A stretch of 64,000 bases of DNA from Gyrodactylus bullatarudis (Eukaryota; Platyhelminthes; Monogenea; Gyrodactylidea; Gyrodactylidae), in assembly GCA_012064415.1 (NCBI GenBank), contig SSNU01000038.1:32569-96568 (forward strand), written 5' to 3'. This document shows, in pieces, positions 12,225-25,000 of this stretch. Made by a program: the position numbers and the translations under genes. Every line of letters starts with the position of its first letter. Position 1 is the stretch's first letter. Below the pieces are notes generated by a model that saw only the letters and a program-made list of their open reading frames with translations, was not told the DNA's origin and ran no database searches.

Positions 12225-12725
12225 TTCCTCAAAAGTATTTTGAGTTTGCTAGTGTTATTTTCAAATCAATACAGAAAAATTTGGTCCCAAATCGAAATTT
12301 GAAAAATGATCATAGTTTTCTTTTTCTTCAAATGGTAAGAATAGGCAAGAATAAGGTTCGTCCTGATTGCGTATTCAGAAATTTGCCAAAACGAAATATA
12401 AACAAAATACAAAGTTTGAGTCACTAAATTTTAAAAGTTTTTAAAAAATATGAGACCACGAAAACGATGGAAAGAATCTGTTGTAAATTCTGTCGTAGAA
12501 AATGCGTCTCTCTATGATTTAGTATGCGTAAAATAGGTCTCGAATTCTTCTAAATTAATCCTTTGATTTAAAGAAACGTTTTTAATGAAATTTATCAATT
12601 TCCGGAAATTTTCCATGATGAGCCCTACTAGGCATCATGATCTGAATTTCTAACAATCTTCAACATGTTCGAATTCTTGGTGAAAAAATTGAGATATTTG
12701 TAAAAAACCATAGATTCCCTTAGAC
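12225..12725. repeat. Decayed foldback-family copy
   Basis: An arm-like segment near 12290-12360 (TTTCTTTTTCTTCAAATGGT) and a terminal segment at 12640-12720 (TGTTCGAATTCTTGGTG, CATAGATTCCCTTAG) correspond to the two halves of the family described at 10040-10330, separated by unrelated sequence. Confidence 0.45.
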
Positions 12726-12774
12726 TTATTCAATTTATATGCAAGAGTAAACAATAGAAATAAATTGTGGAAAC

Positions 12775-12830
12775 TATAACGTTGTTCGCTTGCTACCTGA
12801 CTATATTGTCTTTTGGCTTGTATAGTTATA
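12775..12830. repeat. Single-arm fragment of the GTTGTTCGCTTGCT family
   Basis: It contains ACTATAACGTTGTTCGCTTG followed by CTACCTGACTATATTGTCTT and GGCTTGTATAG, matching one arm of the elements at 4573 and 26439. It lies 29 bp downstream of the AHI1 SH3 exon. Confidence 0.6.
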
Positions 12831-12858
12831 AAAATAGTGGAAACATTGAAAAACTTAC

Positions 12859-13032
12859 CAAACTCTTCTATGGTTGAATTCTTCACATATCCCGTGAGTC
12901 CTGTCCTCAAGTTCATGCACAGTGACCAGATATCATTTTCACAGTTTATCACTTGAATTTTGTCACCTTCGATTGTAGATATTTCATCATTTCTCTCAGC
13001 TGTATAACTTTCCCTAGCAATGTGCCTTGGAC
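12859..13032 (-). CDS. AHI1: SH3-domain exon of AHI1
   Basis: The exon encodes RHIARESYTAERNDEISTIE followed by GDKIQVINCENDIWSLC and GLTGYVKNSTIEEF. These match the SH3 pattern ALYDY...DELs...GD.I.v....d.WW..G..G.vP.nyv, with ALYDY replaced by ARESY and the conserved tryptophan kept once. The donor GTAAGT follows at 12853-12858. The acceptor CTAACAACAG is immediately upstream of 13032 and fits the phase of the preceding AHI1 exon at 24839. An SH3 domain C-terminal to WD40 repeats is the AHI1 order. Jouberins usually have a linker of roughly 100 residues before the SH3, so another small exon may be missing. Confidence 0.7.
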
Positions 13033-16000
13033 CTGTTGTTAGAACCTTTATAAATAACCTTGATGAATGCCGCTTTCGAAGAGTTATAAATTCATGAATA
13101 ATATAACATTTACTAGTCTGATTAAAAACATAAGAAAACTGGTTGTAAAGTAATTGAGGCAAATAAAAAGCGAATAAAACTTGGTAATAAAAACTGGAAG
13201 AGACTTTCGAAGAGAGATTTTCTGCAATAATTTTGAAATTAATTTCTGCCTCATGTTAATTAATTTAATGTAGTTGGATATCTTGTCATTATATCTTTGG
13301 AATTGATCAGTCAATTTAAAATCATGGAATGGTAAATAAATTAAACTCAGATCTCTATCAGGAAATTTAAAAGATATTCCTGAAATGAATAAAGTCTAGG
13401 CGAATAAATTGAGTTTAAATCGACAAATTCATATTTATCATTTCAAATAATTTGAGAAAGAAGAAAAAATATCTAGCTTTTTTCGCCGAATCTCATCAAA
13501 TTCTTAAAATGATATCGTCTTATCCGTCTGTAACAATTAGGGCGGTCAAATGCTATTTTTGATTTGTTTCTAGAATTTTCATGAGAATTATAAAATTAAA
13601 ATTCAAGGATTATCCCTCTTAGAAATAATTTTTTCAAAATCAAAAGCTATTTTTTCACTAATTAATTGCTGTTTTTACTTTTATCTAGTAAGCCCTTGTC
13701 AGATAAATGGTAAGATCTTTTTTTGATTTTTCCTGATTATCTAATGAATCTGGTCATTATTATTTCTTCGTTTGATGCTTGCTGTGTCCAAAGCGTCTCA
13801 ATCTAAAGCTTGGTCTGAGAGCTTTCGATTGGACCAAGAAAAATTTTAAGCTTGGCATATTATTCCAACTTTATTCATTCGATAATTAAAGACATTCCTG
13901 AAAAATGTTATTTGGTGACCGCCTTAAAGAATGGAAATAAAATTAGAAACACTTTTGAATGTTTTATTTACACAGTTATGTCGTAATTTCTGTCAATTGT
14001 TAGCAAATCTAATTTATAATTATGTGAATGATTAAAAGTGAAAGACCACTCATTTGTTTATTTTATTTGGGATACTTGATTTAGGTATTTTTTAAACAGG
14101 AAATCCCTTGTAGGGATAGTCTTTATTATCTCTAATTCGATGTGGATAAGTCACACATCTTGTTTAAGAGACTAGAATCAGCGTTTATCTAATTTTTAAC
14201 CTTGCAAGGAAACAATCCAAACATGTAAGGCAGGCATGGACTTTGCTTGGTTCGATTCTGAGTTTCAATAAAAACGAAATCCATTCATTTTTGAATTTTT
14301 TCTTCACTAGAGTACTGGTCTACTTTTATAAAATTTTTTCAACTCGCAGAAGTGTGTTTAATTCTCATAGATAAACTTGAATCTATATTCCAAAATGCTC
14401 AAATATTCGTGGATTCAGCGTCAGATCGAAATGATAAAAAAATCTGTATTCCTAAAATGGGATCGTGCTCAGACTTATAGATTAAATTATTTCAAGTTTA
14501 GATTCATCATATGATAAGTTAATTATTGAATTTGGTTGTTTATTTTTGAAGAATCCTCACTTATACTATAGAAGTTCTGTGTATATAGAACAGTTTGATA
14601 TTCTCACAAAGGCTTAAAAAATGTTCCCAAGGCAAAGTTTTATAGAGAGTTTTAGTAATCTTGGAATATTTTAGATAAATCTAATTCAATATACCATAAT
14701 TAATTAGGCTTCTTGAAAAATTTCAGTTTTACATCAATAGACTTACATCAGAAAGCATGAAATTATCTTCTTGTCTTGAAGGGTTTTCAATCTGAAAGTA
14801 AAATTAATCTTTAAATTCATCTTCCTCTTTAACCCTTTCGGTGCCGATGGACATATATGTCCATCTATTTTAAACCTACATAATTTCGTTATTTTTCAAT
14901 TTTTTACAAAGATTTTTTTTTCACTTAATTATGAACTTTTTAACATTCTAATGATGTGTTTTTTTAACTATGTTCCATTTTTTTCTATTTCAAAATTGAA
15001 GATTTATTTAGAGAATTTTTTTTGATTTATTGAAAATTTTTTTTATAAGTTTTCCATGGGAAAAACAATGTTTTTCATTTTATAATTTAGGTGACCAATA
15101 GAATTCAACCTTGACTTTATGATGAAGCTTTATTGGATTACGTAACTCGATGGTAGAAAGAGTTATTAACGTTCAAACTACAGGACATATATGTCCAAAC
15201 GGCACTTAAAGGTATGGATAGTGAAGCAACATATAAAGAATCAAGAAAGGGAGATTTTTGGCAAGTTGTCTTAATTCCAGATGCTGAAAACTCTGATGAA
15301 GAATTAGAAGAGATTGAAGACCAAATTGATTATTTATGCTCGGCTCTTCCCTTATTCAATGAAACTCCTCTACAGGAAACGGTCCAAACTGTACCGATTA
15401 TCCAAAACATGAGAGATACAAGATTACATCCAAAAGTCAACATTACTTTCTCCCCAGATTAGATCAAACCGTTTGGGTCTTACTGGAAAATCTTTATTAC
15501 AAGATAAAGATCTCAAGAAAAAAGGCAGAGGCAGCTACGATTTACTCTATTCGGAGTCTGAAAAACTTTACTTTCTAAGATGGTTTGACAACAAAGCTGT
15601 AACTTTCACTTCAACTTTTGCTGGTGCTGAGCCCATTTCAAATATTAAACGCTGGTGCTCCAAAAGCAGTAAAAGAATAGATGTACCCTATCCCGAAATC
15701 GTATCAGTTTATAACAAGTCAATGGGTGGTGTTGATCTATTCGATTCTTTCATGTCTAGATACCAGCCAAACCACAGAGCAAAAAATTGGTAAGACTTTT
15801 TTTATTAACAATTATTATTTTAGGTACTTTGCTATATTCCAATGGGTTCTATTTGCATCAATCGTTAACTCTTGGCTGCTTTACAAAAGAAATAATGACA
15901 AGGAAGACTGTCTTGATTTACTGAACTTCCAACTAAATTTATCAGATGATTTAATCAAACAAGGCTTCGCAGAAATGAAGAAGTTTAAAATTCCCGTATC

Positions 16001-19000
16001 TGAAGAAGAAGGATGTACCACTCGCTCAAGAAAAAGTCTTAGGAAAAGTAATGAATCAATGCTTCAATTGTCCTGTGAGTCAGTTGCTTCTATGAAACAT
16101 CTCCCAGCCAGAGTTGAGAATCCCAATTCACGCAAAGGCTGTTCAATCTGCAAAAGAAAGATATCTACCTATTGTATAACTTGTAACATGTTTTATTGTA
16201 TTTCAAATGAAGAAAGCTGCTTTGTAATAGCTCACTCTTGAATAAATGCTGTTTATTCTGTATATTTTTGTTGATTTCATATAAAAATTAAACAGTTAAA
16301 AATTGTTACCCTTAAGGGCCGTTTGGACATATATGTCCATAAAAATATCTAGTGGAAGAAGTTGGAATTCAAAAATTTCGTTTTTCTAAATTTTATCAAA
16401 AAAAAAATTTTAAGAAACATGCAAAAAGAATTAGAAAGCTATCTTTATTGGTTTTCAAACGGCATCGAAAGGGTTAAGGAATCTACACTGTAGATAAATT
16501 CTAATTGACAATGTGAAAATTATTTATATATGGACCTTAAGATTAGCAGTGCACGTAATACGTTCATAGTAGCCTGATTGTAAAATTACAATGTAAGTCC
16601 CATTCAAAAGATGAATGCTTAGTATGTGATTGCTGAATTGGATGTCGTTAATTAACAATACTATACTTGTAAATAGTTCAAGGATACAGCAGTCAGGCAG
16701 TGATCTTCTATTAGTGTTCATACACGAGAATAAATATTATTTACATAGATCATGTCTCCTCTTCCTAGACCAGATAGACTGAGTTATTTGAAGGATACGA
16801 TACCGCAATTTGGATCATAATTAGACAAGGATATAAAATATGCTACACTTGAATATAGAAATGTCTCCATTATCGTGTGAAATTTTAATTTCTAGATTTT
16901 CCAAGATCTCTGGATGATGAAAAACTCTGTCAAAATTTTAATGAGAAAATCTTTATCCGTCAAGCTCTCCGTGCAAAGGTCTATGTAAAAGTCATAATTT
17001 TTCATAATTCTTAAAAAGTAAATCTTTGACAAGAAATAATTTTGCTAAATGAACACTACCAGTGCATTTATGATCTCGGTTGATTAAAGCTTCTAAATTA
17101 TATCATGCAAGGTGTTATCGATAATCTTAAGACTCACGTTAAATTTTAAATTCTGTATCAATTCGAATTAATGAAAATTCATACATACTGTACGACCTGA
17201 GACTAAATTATTAGTTATAATTATACAAACTACTAATAAGTAACAACAGTCAGAACTTATAAATTTAATTTATATAATCTAAGAAAATCTACTCCTAATA
17301 AGTAGTTACTGCATTTGGATAGCTAAATATATTTTAAGGCTTATCTTAACGTCGTCATATTGTTTCTGCAATCAGATTAAATTTATCAAGATGTGGAGCA
17401 GTTTTCTACTGTACTTATATGAAAGTGAACACATAAAAATAGATTTAAAATTTGTCTAGGTCACAGGAGAATACTTTCTTCATTACAATCAAATGAGCTA
17501 ACTCTCGAAAAGTGAATTTGTTAAAGGTTAAACTCACTAGTTTCCTCTCCAACTGTTCCATGAGTGAGTTGAGTTTATTTGTCTTTGAACGAATGTCATT
17601 TGAATATTTTTCATGTGACGTTGACTTTACATTAACTAAGGAATCAGTTGAACTAGATAGTGAAAAGAATCTCTTGTATAAACATTCATGGATAGTTGTT
17701 ATTGAAGCTTTAGTTAATCAATCTATTGAGACTAGTTCAAAAAGATGAATTTAATTGTATTTTACTAAGCAGCTCTTCATAGAACTGTTTGTATTATACT
17801 GATTAACGATTAGTCTTTTGGCGAGGATCATGTCCTCAAAACAGGGTTAGCTGATATGAAGATGAGAATTTACCATTTTTACAAAATATCTCAACATTTT
17901 CTTCCAGATGGTCAAGAACACGATTATTTTATGAGGGGTTAATTCCAAAATAATGACCCCAATGAATGTAACTTAGTCATATTTACTGACAGAGATTTAA
18001 ATTTTGCTGAATCATTGAATGCAAGTCGATTGAAAATAAGAGAAAAACATCCATTCAATATCCCAATTTCGTATATGAATTTATTGTAAGATAAATTCTT
18101 AGAACGGCTCAACTTCTATTCAAAGATTGCAAGTGAACTTACCCCTTAAATAGAATCTTTAATGGAAAAAATTTAGCGAATCTAGGTTCTTACATATTTT
18201 CGCAACCCCTAAAGAAGATCCATTTTATGTTTCTCAAGTTCAAATTGTGAAATAAGAAGAGTTGTTAATTTCAACAAGCTCCAATGTTCTTGTAGTCTTG
18301 CAAAAATTAATAGATGTCCCTGTAAAAATCTGTGTGCTGTGTCTAATAAGTTAGAAGTTTCTCGAGAAAATTTTGTCCCAAATGAATAAAAAGTAATGCA
18401 GTAGCCCAGTTACAATTACAGAATTTGAAAAATGTGAAACCAACGGGAAGTCAACAACAGTTGATAATCAGATTAAAAGCCAACCTGTAATTAGCGAGGT
18501 GAGAAATGGAAAGACACGCCCAACAACGAGGAGAAAACGGAACAGACATAGCGGGCAACTGCAAATTACAACTTTCATCAAAAAGCAAAAGCAATTATCA
18601 AATTGAAAGAAAAATCAATTTGCAGTGAAACAACCTCCCACCCTCATTCCTCCCGAGCAGTCAATCAACCGATATTGACCAATGGAAGTGCAAAAATTTA
18701 TGCATTGTAATAGTATTTATATCGTAACCAGGGTAGAGTCTAATGAGACCCGGCGAAATATAACGTTTATCACTAGAATATACGTCTGTCTTCTCCTACC
18801 TTCCTCATGAGTTCAGAAACCGATAACAGTAATATTCTTGATGAAGTTCGACAATATTATTGTAAAAAAAGTAATCTCCTTGAAAGCTCCTTTACTCTGT
18901 GACGTCGAATATCTGACGAAGTCGGAACTTGAAGGTTACAGAATAAATAAAAAACGTGGAATACAATGTAAAAGCCGTAAAAAAATCAATAGCTTAAAAA

Positions 19001-22000
19001 GAGTATATATTGTTAAATAAAATTAAAAAGAATATCATGTAGAACGAATTTTCTTTTGGAAATTTTTGGGGACATTCAAATATTTCCTTTCTGGTGTTTT
19101 TCTGGAATTAACTCCTATCTCTTATAGTTTTGAAGATTGTTTTTGTAACTCATTTTAGAACCATGAAATAAAATTAGTATATTTCGAATGGTAACTCTAG
19201 TGAATAATACGGAATTCACAGTCGGAATCAGCTCGATTATCTTGATTATAGTTACATAAAGTTGGTTGATATGAAGTTGAGAGTCTATGATCTCAATATT
19301 TTCATCAAAAAATGAAGATTTATAGGAATCCAGACCATTTCGCCTTTTGAAGAAAAGAAAATTTGGAAAAGAAATTATTTTTAAGAGAAATAAGGATTTT
19401 GATTTGGTGCCATATGAACTTTTTTATTGATTAGATAGTCGAGGTGATCAAAAGATCCGTATTTGAAAAATGATCTTTTTTTTTCTTAAAAATAAATATT
19501 TCCTTCATTTTCTAAAAGTGGGCAAATTGATCTGGATTCCTAAAAAGTCTTGACAAAAAATTGAGAATTTTGTTTTCAATCTAATTTTCCGATGGGACAA
19601 TACTGATGTGGTACATGAACAGTTTACTAGAGATTAGAGTACAGCACAATTTTTAAAACTATCAAAATTACGATTCTCGAACAGATTTCAGTATTAAGCA
19701 AATACAAAGGATTCTAAGTATGTTAAAATCTATTCTCAGAATTATCTGAGAACAAAGGTAGAAATCTAGGACAAAGTCGAGGGGGTTAGTCCTTGAACAT
19801 GGGGTGAAATAATATTAATTTCAATTAAGGCAGGTACTGTACCCACTAAGCAATCCTGACGATCCAAAGTAAATTAATTATAAAGTATTCCTTCGGGTTT
19901 GGTGAGTGGGAAAAGGCACACCTGATATTTCAGAGGAAAAATAATATTTTTATCCTATCAACATACTTTGTAGTAGGTCTATTAGATATCTCAAACATTT
20001 TTTAAACTAAAAATTTCACATTTTTGAGATTTTTATACCAAACGGTAGCAAATTAAATTCTGATCAGAATGGTATACCTTATTTGTATAAACCATTATTG
20101 TAAAATTAGTAAAAGAATTTAAAAATTGGTGTTGCTCTAAATGTGAATAACGAGCATTGAGTTATAAAGGATAATTACAGGCTGTAGGGATTATAATTAT
20201 CATTCCTAATTACAGTTCATTTTTTTTATATTTTTACATTGTATACTGAGAATAAGAAAAAATTCGATGCCGACATTCCTTTATTTAATTTTCAATCAGT
20301 TATTCATTACTCAGGTCTTTTTTATGATTTCTCGGCTAAAGTTCAGTTTAGGAACGCAGGTTTTTTACTGTATTTAACCCTGTAATTACTTACATGTGGC
20401 TTCGAGAATACATTATTAAGAGTTAAAATTGTTCAAAATAGAATCTTTATTTCAAATAAGCTCTTATTTCAGATACTTAATTTGTTTTTATCGACACATT
20501 TTTACAAATATTATTCATGGATATTAAAGATATATTGCATCGTATATTATATGAATTTATTGCAGACTAAAAGTTAGGACTATTTATACCATTAATTTTT
20601 GACCTCTCTCTAATTTCCTAAGATGAAATACGCGAAACGATTAAAGGCCTTACAAAAATTTCAAATACATGAGATGCTTCAACCAGGTGAAAGCTTGAGA
20701 AATGTTTCAGCAAGTATGAATGTTTCGGTCAACAAGTTCCAGAAACATTTTCTCCAATGAACTGTAATTAGCAATGATAATTATAATCCCTACATCCTGT
20801 AATTATCCTTTATAACTTAACTCAAAATATGACTTAGCTAACTGTTCGAATCTATCCTCAGAAAAATGTGTTATGGATCATATAAGATCAAAAATCGATT
20901 ATTCTAAAACACTTTTATATCCTGATCTACATTATTGAGATTTTACCAGAATGATTTCGAATTGAATTTTCAGACTTGTTATTCTAACACATTTTATTAT
21001 CAAAAACGAACAAAAACAAAGATTGAATCTATCTATTCTTTTTATTNNNNNNNNNNNNNNNNNNNNNNNNNNNNNNNNNNNNNNNNNNNNNNNNNNNNNN
21101 NNNNNNNNNNNNNNNNNNNNNNNNNNNNNNNNNNNNNNNNNNNNNNNNNNNNNNNNNNNNNNNNNNNNNNNNNNNNNNNNNNNNNNNNNNNNNNNNNNNN
21201 NNNNNNNNNNNNNNNNNNNNNNNNNNNNNNNNNNNNNNNNNNNNNNNNNNNNNNNNNNNNNNNNNNNNNNNNNNNNNNNNNNNNNNNNNNNNNNNNNNNN
21301 NNNNNNNNNNNNNNNNNNNNNNNNNNNNNNNNNNNNNNNNNNNNNNNNNNNNNNNNNNNNNNNNNNNNNNNNNNNNNNNNNNNNNNNNNNNNNNNNNNNN
21401 NNNNNNNNNNNNNNNNNNNNNNNNNNNNNNNNNNNNNNNNNNNNNNNNNNNNNNNNNNNNNNNNNNNNNNNNNNNNNNNNNNNNNNNNNNNNNNNNNNNN
21501 NNNNNNNNNNNNNNNNNNNNNNNNNNNNNNNNNNNNNNNNNNNNNNNNNNNNNNNNNNNNNNNNNNNNNNNNNNNNNNNNNNNNNNNNNNNNNNNNNNNN
21601 NNNNNNNNNNNNNNNNNNNNNNNNNNNNNNNNNNNNNNNNNNNNNNNNNNNNNNNNNNNNNNNNNNNNNNNNNNNNNNNNNNNNNNNNNNNNNNNNNNNN
21701 NNNNNNNNNNNNNNNNNNNNNNNNNNNNNNNNNNNNNNNNNNNNNNNNNNNNNNNNNNNNNNNNNNNNNNNNNNNNNNNNNNNNNNNNNNNNNNNNNNNN
21801 NNNNNNNNNNNNNNNNNNNNNNNNNNNNNNNNNNNNNNNNACGTTTCGATGATAAAACTACGAGACTGGCGACCCATGATAGAGATAAGCTACAGCCAAT
21901 ACGTTTGGTCTTCAATAAATTTGTGAAAAACTGTCGCGAAGCATATCAACCTTCAGAGCAAATGACAGTTGATGAGCAGCTAGTGAGCTTCAGAGGACGT

Positions 22001-25000
22001 TGTCCTTTCAAGATGTACATTCCTTCAAAGCCAGGCAAATACGGCATCAAAATATTGGCTGCATGTGACGCGAAAAATTCCTATCTTTGTAATGCTGAAA
22101 TTTATATTGGTAAAGAAGGTACGCAGCCTGAAAAGAACCAAGGACAAAGAGTAGTAAAACAGCTTATGGAGCCTTTCACAAGAGCTGGTAGAACTGTGAC
22201 TTGTGACAATTTCTTTACCACCTATGACTTAGCAAAATATTTATCAATGAAGAAGACAGCTATTATTGGAACATGCCGTAAGAATCGAACCTTTCTACCA
22301 CCTTCCTTCCAAGACACAAAAATTTCTGAAGGCCAAATTGAATATCTTTTCAGTGAAGAAATTCTTCTTCTCAAATACGGTCAAAAGAAAAATCGCCCTG
22401 TTGTTTTGTTGTCAACACTTCATCAAACTCAAGAAACTGTTGGATCTAAACCTGAAGTTATTGAATATTACAACAAAACTAAAGGAGGAGTCGATACATT
22501 GGACCAACTTGTGGGAAACTATTCATGTAGAAGGTCAACCCGACGTTGGCCCCTGACAATATTTGAAAATCTCATCGATGTAGCTGCTTACAATGCTTAT
22601 GTACTGTACTGTTTGAAATGGCCCGAATTTTTACAAACACAGAAGTATTCACGACGTAAATACTTGAAATTATTGAGTCAACAAATGATGCAGGTCAATA
22701 ACGATCCTGAACCTGAAGAACCGCCCAGAAAAATAGCCAAGATTGCACCAAATAAAAGAGACCGTTGCTATATCTGTACATGGGTGAAGGATAGAAAAAC
22801 TAAAACAACGTGCTATAAATGTGAAAAAAACATATGTAAAGAACATTCTAATGTTATATGTGATAATTGTCAATTATAATAAATATTTTGCTTATATTCT
22901 AACGACTGGGTCTAAATGACCCATGCTTATGATACTTGTGAGTAATTTTATTTCCAATGCGAGGGTTAACCGAACCAAGATGTATTACTCATATCATTAT
23001 TATTTTAAACTTCTACGCTTTTGTACAAATTTTATCTTTAATTTCTTTTTACTTTTTTCAATACAGATTTATTTCTAACAAAAAAAACTCAATGCTCGTT
23101 ATTCACATTTAGAGCAACACCAATTTTTAAATTCTTTTACTAATTTTACAATAATGGTTTATACAAATAAGGTATACCATTCTGATCAGAATTTAATTTG
23201 CTACCGTTTGGTATAAAATATGCAAAATATCCACCTTCTTTTCCAGAAATGTTGGAGTATTTCTAAATACATTTTCAAACTTATGTTTAAATTCTGAAAA
23301 TAGTTGTGTATTTGGCTAAACATCTTTAGATGAAAAGTGGCTCTCTAATAGAGATGGATCTCACAGTATCTTTTCAGTTATATTTTATCACTAATACTGC
23401 TAATCTTTTTTTTATAATCCATGTAACATTATAGTTGATTTCAATTTTTCCCAAAATGCATTCGCTAATCACACACAGGAGTTCATGTTAATGTCGGAAA
23501 TGTTTTTGACTTTCCAAATAATAATCTTCTTGTTCTTTCCAAGTCAAATCCATTAGCAATTGAGCTTATGTGTATCTTATTAAACTTATTTTCCTAGGAT
23601 TTATTTTAAAATAAAAATAATCATTCTACAATGTAGAATCTACATTATAACATTGGAATAAATAGAGCTAGCTGATATGAAGATAACGAAGATTCGAAAT
23701 TTAACTGAATTTTACTAGGCAGGAACACAAACATTTTGTCTGTTACAAATATCTAACCCTTTCGGCACGATGAAGAAAGTTTCAGGCTTGATTCTCTCAC
23801 AGAATTACTAAAAATGTGAGGATAAAAAACATTTACCAGGACAAAATTTTATGAAAATTTTTTCTTTCACATAATTTCATCAAGGTCTGATTTATATTGA
23901 AATTCCCATCTACTGGTGAGTAAATTAAAGTGTACCTTTGCCGATGAAGGAATTTATTTGAAAGTTAATTGTTTCGAAGACTCAATTAATTTCAATAGGA
24001 TATCTTTTAAATTTCATTCGACTTTATTACAAAATAACCTAGATATTGAAGATCCAAGGTAAACATGGGATTGAAAATTGCCCCATTTTCACCAGACTCT
24101 TGATGGAACTGTCCATTGATTTCATGCATAAAAAATATACCTTGTTTTGGATTAACTACTTAGCTTCTACGGAAATCAATCTTATTGTGTCAATTTCATA
24201 AGAGAGTCAAATAATATTCAGCTCATGGTGGCAGCTGTAGACGCGTTTCGTCCTTATTAGGAATTGTCAGCAGTTGTTACCCGGGTCTTCAACGCTTCTA
24301 ACCACTAAGACAGAACGCCTTTCATCTCTTATTACTCAACACTCCCATAATTTTGAGACCACCTACAAATAGAGGTTGTTTGATAGATGATCAAATTTGG
24401 CAGTGGAAACTCTTTCTTCCAAAATGGTGAGTTTCTCGGAATTTTGATCCCAAAGAACAATTTCCAATCACTTCAGCTCAAAGGTTGTAAAGGCGGGAAT
24501 TCTGCTCATTTTCAGAATTCTATTGCCTAGTTTTTTTATATAGTTAGTTTATATAATTTCTGCATTTCACTTACATTTTGTTATTTTCTTCAATCGAGCT
24601 TCCCACTGAAAAATAAATAAAATTTATTCGAAATAAAATAAATTTCTGAGATAAAACTTGGTTTCTTATCTACTCATTACTAGGGCCTCAAGAAACAGAA
24701 CCATGAACCCAATTTTTATGACTGAAAAATCTTTTTTTAGATTCTAAAGATTTGAAAAGAAGGACCTAGACAAAAGCAGAACTCTTGAGATTTTTTGAGG
24801 CCCTACTCTATTTAATAATTGTAGAATGAAATTCTCACATTTTGAAAGGACACTTATGCAGACTAAATGTTCACCAGGATTCTTCCTCAAGTCATCACTA
24901 GTCTCGATATCAATATCATTATTAGTTGAGTGAATCAACAAATGTTTCGATGGGTGAAAATCATAGACAATCGGCTGGTCATTGAGTCCAGAATATTTGG

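Larger units (their letters stand above)
20031..23218 (+). mobile_element. DNA transposon with about 190-bp terminal repeats, split by a later piggyBac-bearing insertion
   Basis: The left terminal repeat (20031-20224) starts TTTTATACCAAACGGTAG. Its inverted partner is in two pieces. The inner 60-70 bp are at 20761-20828 (CTGTAATTATCCTTTATAAC). The outer 130 bp are at 23088-23218 (CTCAATGCTCGTTATTCACA to GGTATAAAA). The 2.26-kb interruption carries a piggyBac transposase and the assembly gap. The remaining internal part (20225-20760) holds a 45-residue helix-turn-helix-like frame. The host element's superfamily is unclear; Tc1/mariner-like is possible. Confidence 0.75.

Noticed and set aside
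20932..22879. Very long open frames on both strands through 21047-21840
   Set aside because: They exist only because unknown bases contain no stops. Only the part from 21841 on the plus strand is real coding sequence.
24270..24330. A possible functional tRNA gene
   Set aside because: Box A and a decayed box B are too close together and no cloverleaf can be drawn. It is better explained as a tRNA-derived part of a short retroelement.
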